A stretch of DNA of 64,000 nt from Palleronia aestuarii (lineage in GTDB: Bacteria > Pseudomonadota > Alphaproteobacteria > Rhodobacterales > Rhodobacteraceae), in NCBI RefSeq assembly GCF_003253995.1, contig NZ_QKZL01000007.1, positions 1 to 64,000 on the forward strand, in the 5' to 3' direction. Below are positions 59,697 to 64,000 of this stretch, in pieces. The position numbers were made by a program, and so were the translations under genes. A model generated the notes under the pieces. That model was not told the origin of the DNA. It made no database searches and saw only the letters and a list, made by a program, of their open reading frames with translations. The stretch's first letter is position 1, and every line of letters starts with the position of its first letter.

Positions 59697-62243
59697 ATGA
59701 AAGATGCCACGCCCCGCGCGACGCTGCTCTCCGAATACCGCCCGTTCAGCCACCTGATCGACGCGGTCGAACTCGATTTCCGGCTCGCCCCCAACGCGAC
59801 GCGGGTCCGCTCCCGCATCGCCTTCCGCCCCAATCCCGCGGGAGAGGGCGGACCGCTCCGGCTCGACGGAGAGGGGCTGACGCTGATCTCGGCCCGGATC
59901 GACGGGAAGGACGTCGCGCCGCGGATCCTGCCGGGCGGGCTCGTCTGCGAGGTGCCCGACGGCCCCTTCACCTGGGAGGCCGAGGTCGAGATCGACCCCG
60001 CGTCGAACACCGCGCTCGAAGGGCTCTACATGTCGAACGGCATGTACTGCACGCAATGCGAGGCGGAGGGTTTCCGCAAGATCACCTACTATCCCGACCG
60101 CCCCGACGTGATGGCCCCTTTCACGGTGCGGATCGAGAGCGACCTGCCGGTGCTTTTGTCGAACGGCAACCCCGCCTCCCGCGAGGGCGGCGTCGCCGAA
60201 TGGCATGACCCGCATCCCAAACCCGCCTATCTCTTCGCGCTCGTCGCGGGCGATCTCGTGGCCCATGAGGATGCCTTCACCACGATGGAAGGGCGCGAGG
60301 TCGCGCTCGCCGTCTGGGTGCGGCCTGGAGACGAAGGCAAGTGCGCCTACGCGATGGACGCGCTCATCCGGTCGATGCGCTGGGACGAGACGGAATACGG
60401 CCGCCCCTACGACCTCGACGTTTTCAACATCGTGGCGGTGGACGATTTCAACATGGGCGCGATGGAGAACAAGGGCCTCAACATCTTCAACTCCCGCTAC
60501 GTGCTCGCCAGCCCCGAGACGGCGACGGACGGCGATTACGGCCGGATTGAGGCGATCGTCGCGCACGAATACTTTCACAACTGGACCGGCAACCGCATCA
60601 CGTGCCGCGACTGGTTCCAGCTCTGCCTGAAGGAAGGGCTGACCGTCTTCCGCGACCAGCAATTCACCGGCGACATGCGTTCCCCCGCCGTCAAGAGGAT
60701 CGAGGACGCGCATCTTCTGCGCGGGCGGCAGTTCCGGGAGGATAACGGCCCCCTCGCCCATCCGGTGCGTCCCGAGAGCTATGTCGAGATCAACAACTTC
60801 TACACGGCCACTGTCTACGAGAAGGGCGCGGAGCTCATCGGGATGCTGCGCCGTCTCGTTGGCCCCGACGCCTACCGCCGCGCGCTCGACCTCTATTTCG
60901 AGCGCCACGACGGGGAGGCCTGCACGATCGAGGACTGGCTCGCGGTCTTCGAGGATGCGACCGGCCGCGACCTCGCGCAGTTCAAGCGGTGGTACTCCCA
61001 GGCGGGCACGCCCCGCCTCGCGGTGGAGACGGCCCGCGACGGCAACGCGCTCGCGGTCACCTTCCGGCAATCGACGCCGCCCACCCCCGGTCAGCCGGAA
61101 AAGCGTCCCGTCGTCCTGCCCGTGGCACTCGGCGCGATCGGTCCCGACGGGACGGAGCTCATGCCCACCCGCGTGATCGAGGTGACGGAGGCGGAACAGA
61201 CCGAGAGGTTCGATCTGCCCGAGGGCGCCGTCCTGTCGATCCTGCGGGACTTCTCCGCCCCTGTGATCCTCACCCGCGAGCAATCGGCGCAGGACCGCGC
61301 CCTCCTCCTCGCCCACGACACCGACCCCTTCAACAAGTGGGAGGCGGGACGGACCCTCGCCAAGGACGCGCTCGTCGCCATGATCACCGACGATCGGGCG
61401 CCCGACACGGCCTATCTCGACGCGCTCGCCCCGGTCCTGGGCGACGAGACGCTCGATCCGGCGTTCCGCGCCCTCGTCCTCGCGATCCCGTCGGACGACG
61501 ACCTTGCACAGACGCTCGCCTCCGCCGGAACGACGCCCGACCCGCAGCGGATCGATCGGGCGCGGCATGCCCTCATCGGCGCCCTCGCCAAGCATCTCGA
61601 GGAGCAGCTTTCCGGGCTCTACGACGCGATGCGGATCGACGGGCCCTATTCCCCCGATGCCGGGGATGCCGGCCGGCGCAGCCTGAGGAACGCCGCGCTC
61701 CTGCTGCTCTCCCATCGCGACGAGGGCGCGCGGGCGGACGCCCAGTTCGAGGCGGCCGACAACATGACCGACGAGCTCGCGGCACTCACCACGCTCCTTC
61801 GGATCGACCGGGCGGACGAGTCCGTGGCCCGTTTCCACGACCGCTGGCGCGACGACCGGCTGGTCATAGACAAATGGTTCTCCGTTCAGGTCATGCACGC
61901 CCCGGGCCCGAAGGCCGCGGATGTGGCCGCGCGGCTCACGGAACACCCTGCCTTCGACTGGAAGAACCCGAATCGCTTCCGCGCGGTTATGGGCGCGCTC
62001 GGCGCGAACCATGCGGGCTTCCATGCCGAGGGCGGCACGGCCTACGACCTCCTCGCGGACTGGCTCGTGCGGCTCGACCCGGTCAATCCGCAGACCACCG
62101 CGCGGATGACGACCCTCTTCGAGACGTGGCCGCGCTACGATGCGGACCGGCAGGCGCTGATGCGCGCGGCGCTCGAGCGGATCGGCAACGCCCCCGGCCT
62201 CTCGCGCGATACATCGGAGATGGTGAGCCGGATGCTCGGCTGA
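59697..62243 (+). CDS. pepN: Aminopeptidase N
   Basis: 848-residue M1 metallopeptidase that removes N-terminal residues from peptides. Exopeptidase motif G254-A-M256-E257-N258 (GAMENKGLN). Zinc site H290-E291-Y-F-H294 with the third ligand E313 (HEYFHNWTGN ... LKEGLTVFRDQ). The C-terminal Ig-like and alpha-helical domains of the E. coli PepN type (DUF3458) are complete. No signal peptide. Start at 59697 gives the usual family N-terminus (LSEYRPFSHLIDAVELDFRL). Confidence 0.96.
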   Translation: MKDATPRATLLSEYRPFSHLIDAVELDFRLAPNATRVRSRIAFRPNPAGEGGPLRLDGEGLTLISARIDGKDVAPRILPGGLVCEVPDGPFTWEAEVEIDPASNTALEGLYMSNGMYCTQCEAEGFRKITYYPDRPDVMAPFTVRIESDLPVLLSNGNPASREGGVAEWHDPHPKPAYLFALVAGDLVAHEDAFTTMEGREVALAVWVRPGDEGKCAYAMDALIRSMRWDETEYGRPYDLDVFNIVAVDDFNMGAMENKGLNIFNSRYVLASPETATDGDYGRIEAIVAHEYFHNWTGNRITCRDWFQLCLKEGLTVFRDQQFTGDMRSPAVKRIEDAHLLRGRQFREDNGPLAHPVRPESYVEINNFYTATVYEKGAELIGMLRRLVGPDAYRRALDLYFERHDGEACTIEDWLAVFEDATGRDLAQFKRWYSQAGTPRLAVETARDGNALAVTFRQSTPPTPGQPEKRPVVLPVALGAIGPDGTELMPTRVIEVTEAEQTERFDLPEGAVLSILRDFSAPVILTREQSAQDRALLLAHDTDPFNKWEAGRTLAKDALVAMITDDRAPDTAYLDALAPVLGDETLDPAFRALVLAIPSDDDLAQTLASAGTTPDPQRIDRARHALIGALAKHLEEQLSGLYDAMRIDGPYSPDAGDAGRRSLRNAALLLLSHRDEGARADAQFEAADNMTDELAALTTLLRIDRADESVARFHDRWRDDRLVIDKWFSVQVMHAPGPKAADVAARLTEHPAFDWKNPNRFRAVMGALGANHAGFHAEGGTAYDLLADWLVRLDPVNPQTTARMTTLFETWPRYDADRQALMRAALERIGNAPGLSRDTSEMVSRMLG

Positions 62244-62331
62244 GGGGAGATGTCGCATCGGGACGGGGGATCGGAACCACGGCCGGGCCCGCCCGTTCTC
62301 CCGACCGAACAAGACGCGAAAGGATAACCCG

Positions 62332-62892
62332 ATGACCGCCATCACAGATGCGAAAATCCTCATCATCGCCAGCGACGGGTTCGAGCAGGCCGAGCTCACC
62401 GTCCCCCAGAAGCAACTGGCCGACGCAGGCGCCACCGTCCACGTGGCCTCCCCCGACGGCTCCGAAATCCGCGGTTGGGACGAGACCGACTGGGGCAAGA
62501 CCGTTTCCGCCGATCTCGGTATCGGCGACACGTCGGTCGACGACTACCACGCGCTCGTCCTGCCGGGCGGACAGATCAATCCCGACGTGCTGCGCGTCAA
62601 CGACGAGGCGGTTCTGCGCGTGCAGGAATTCGTCAAGGCCGGCAAGCCCGTCGCCGCGATCTGCCACGCGCCGTGGCTCTTGATCGAGGCCGACGTCGTG
62701 CGCGGCAAGCGGCTCACCTCCTACAAGTCCATCCGGACCGACCTGAAGAACGCAGGCGCCGAGGTGGTCGACGAGGCCGTGGCCCGTGACGGCAACCTCA
62801 TCACCAGCCGCAATCCCGGCGATCTCGACGCGTTCTGCAAGGAGATCATCGCGGCCATCGAGGGCGAGACGAGCCTCTCGTCGGCGGCATGA
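62332..62892 (+). CDS. PfpI/DJ-1-family protein
   Basis: 186 residues. N-terminal AKILIIASDGFEQAELTVPQ and the nucleophile elbow AAICHAPWLLIEADVVRGKR (conserved Cys-His) define the general-stress/PfpI subgroup (YhbO/YfkM-like). These proteins act as glyoxalase- or deglycase-type stress protectants or proteases; which applies cannot be decided here. Ribosome-binding site AAAGGA. Terminal residues (SLSSAA) are non-conserved. Confidence 0.92.
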   Translation: MTAITDAKILIIASDGFEQAELTVPQKQLADAGATVHVASPDGSEIRGWDETDWGKTVSADLGIGDTSVDDYHALVLPGGQINPDVLRVNDEAVLRVQEFVKAGKPVAAICHAPWLLIEADVVRGKRLTSYKSIRTDLKNAGAEVVDEAVARDGNLITSRNPGDLDAFCKEIIAAIEGETSLSSAA

Positions 62893-62909
62893 TGCACAAG
62901 GTGGGGCGT

Positions 62910-62937
62910 GGGCGAGGCTTTGCCGTTGTCCTCGCCC
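62910..62937 (+). terminator. Possible terminator hairpin after the PfpI gene
   Basis: GGGCGAGG (62910-62917) and CCTCGCCC (62930-62937), perfect 8-bp stem with a 12-base loop, 18 bp after the stop. No U-run follows, so it is only a candidate. Confidence 0.35.
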
Positions 62938-63009
62938 CAACCGGCGAACGCTTGCCTTCGGCACCGCCGCAGGCCATGTGTGGACCTGTGATGGGGCAGC
63001 GGTGCCGGG

Positions 63010-63885
63010 ATGGATACCAGAAGTCGATTTGACGAACAGATCGTCGAGCGGGCCCCTTGGCTCGCCCGACGTTTTCCTGCGAGCGACATCGTTCGCCGCG
63101 GCCTGAACGGGCTTTTGCGGTACGAGGAGACCGTATCGCTCGCCGAAGAGATGTCGGACTGGTCCGGCGACGCCCTGATGACCCGGATGGGTCGCAAGCT
63201 CGCGCAGGACCTCAAGGTCACCGGGCTCGAGCAGATTCCGCGCACCGGCCCGGCAATGATCGTCGCGAACCACCCGACCGGGATCGCGGACGGAATCATC
63301 CTCTACCACATCCTCGCCCCGATCCGGCCGGATCTCTACTTCTACGCCAACAGCGACATCGTGCGCGTCATTCCGCAGCTCGCCTCGATGATCGCGCCCG
63401 TCGAGTGGCGGCCGGAGAAGCGGACCCACGGCAAGACGCGCGAGACGATGGCCTATACCCGCAAGGCGATGGATGCCGGGCGTCTTGGGATCATCTTCCC
63501 GTCGGGCCGGCTCGCCAAGCGCCGCGGCCTGAGGCTCTTCGAGCGTCCCTGGATGCCGTCCGCCGCGATGATCGCGCGCAAGTTCGAGGTGCCGGTCATC
63601 CCAATCAACATCCGCGCGCGCAACTCGGCGCTCTTCTACATCTTCGACATGATCCATCCCTCGCTCAGGGACATCACGCTCTTCCACGAGACGCTGAACA
63701 AGGACCGCCAGCCCTATCGCGTCACGGTTGGCGAGCCGATTTCCGCGGCCGCGCTGCCCTCCTCGTCGGAGGAGAGCATCGGCCTCATGCGCCGGGCTAC
63801 GCTCGACCTCGGCGGCCGGCACGCGCCGTCCGTCTCGCTCGTCGACAGTTCCCGCCATCGCTGGGTGTGGAGCCCGCGCGCCTGA
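63010..63885 (+). CDS. PlsC-like lysophospholipid acyltransferase
   Basis: 291 residues, LPLAT superfamily. The active-site block reads AMIVANHPTGIADGIILYH, where His and Asp are separated by five residues instead of the four of canonical NHxxxxD. Downstream FPSGRLAKRRGLRLFERPWM corresponds to the substrate-binding FPEGTRS block, with Ser-Gly in place of Glu-Gly. VIPINIRARNSALFYIFDMI follows. It would acylate a lysophospholipid or a related lipid alcohol. Not the housekeeping plsC pattern, so possibly an ornithine- or sulfolipid-related acyltransferase; this is a guess. Confidence 0.8.
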   Translation: MDTRSRFDEQIVERAPWLARRFPASDIVRRGLNGLLRYEETVSLAEEMSDWSGDALMTRMGRKLAQDLKVTGLEQIPRTGPAMIVANHPTGIADGIILYHILAPIRPDLYFYANSDIVRVIPQLASMIAPVEWRPEKRTHGKTRETMAYTRKAMDAGRLGIIFPSGRLAKRRGLRLFERPWMPSAAMIARKFEVPVIPINIRARNSALFYIFDMIHPSLRDITLFHETLNKDRQPYRVTVGEPISAAALPSSSEESIGLMRRATLDLGGRHAPSVSLVDSSRHRWVWSPRA

Positions 63886-63898
63886 GGGCCGGCACCGT

Positions 63899-64000
63899 TC
63901 AGCCCTCCTGGCAGTACTCCTGCTCGACGAGCCAGCTCCGCATCTCCTCGCGCTTCTCCTCCGACCGAAGCGGAGCCCAATCGGCGGCCACGCCCTGCCA
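63899..64000 (-). CDS. Partial gene at the right edge, C-terminal 33 residues
   Basis: The minus-strand frame ending at TGA (63899-63901) is open to the edge and reads WQGVAADWAPLRSEEKREEM followed by RSWLVEQEYCQEG. High charge and no motif. Family not recognised. It converges with the acyltransferase gene, 13 bp apart. Confidence 0.5.
   Translation of the reverse strand, partial: WQGVAADWAPLRSEEKREEMRSWLVEQEYCQEG

Noticed and set aside
59613-62531. 972-residue open frame on the minus strand
   Set aside because: Antisense to pepN, which has intact GAMEN and HExxH motifs.
1-64000. CRISPR arrays, tRNA or rRNA genes
   Set aside because: No regularly spaced repeats, cloverleaf-like sequences with TTCGA-type T-loops in the right context, or rRNA conserved stretches were recognised by reading; a covariance scan would settle it.

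Overview
This window is a high-GC, gene-dense stretch of a bacterial chromosome. Gene content points to an alphaproteobacterium of the Rhodobacteraceae/Roseobacter group. The markers are a class II (B12-dependent) ribonucleotide reductase, HisZ-dependent short HisG, DUF1489, SlyX, xdhABC followed by a BMP-type purine transporter, taurine:pyruvate aminotransferase next to a sulfite dehydrogenase, and the imelysin/di-heme oxidoreductase/DUF1513 cluster. Many gene pairs overlap by ATGA or GTGA, so translational coupling is common.

Layout. 1-359: broken-off end of an IS5-family element lying 34 bp behind nrdJ. 394-11210: housekeeping block with nrdJ, DUF1489, hisS-hisZ-hisG, slyX, a small lipoprotein and dnaE. 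dnaE carries an in-frame palindromic repeat. 11330-21212: a small membrane protein, then a tightly packed purine module (xdhA-xdhB-xdhC, ABC ATPase, two permeases, BMP binding protein) that would import purines and oxidise them to urate. 21297-23023: aldo/keto reductase plus GH25 lysozyme-like lipoprotein. 23033-32601: organosulfonate module. A GcvT-type flavin demethylase/dehydrogenase is divergent from tpa, an EamA permease and soeABC, linking taurine-type nitrogen/sulfur use to cytoplasmic sulfite oxidation. 32623-38275: cation-efflux protein, zinc-ribbon metallopeptidase, a 625-bp stretch with no supported gene, alpha-glucosidase and a periplasmic glycerophosphodiesterase.

38496-44555 is the most intriguing region: a run of two micropeptide-sized genes (one is HemP), a Cys-motif protein, imelysin, a DUF1289 protein, a di-heme CxxCH oxidoreductase, a second imelysin and a Tat-exported DUF1513 protein. 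It looks like a periplasmic iron-acquisition or iron-redox system whose biochemistry is largely undescribed. 44576-48786: a Crp/Fnr regulator divergent from a three-gene membrane/envelope stress cassette (DUF883-like, holin-like, DUF3618) ending in a textbook terminator, with a convergent YihY protein. 48874-55212: a four-gene, overlapping glycosyltransferase operon that begins with a sucrose-phosphate-synthase/phosphatase-like fusion, divergent from a sulfotransferase; its product is unknown. 55220-64000: BcrA/D-type kinase, PuuD-type amidotransferase, malate synthase G, small membrane protein, aminopeptidase N, PfpI/DJ-1 protein, PlsC-like acyltransferase and a partial gene at the edge.

No tRNA, rRNA or CRISPR array was recognised. 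All assignments come from reading the sequence; no database search was possible.
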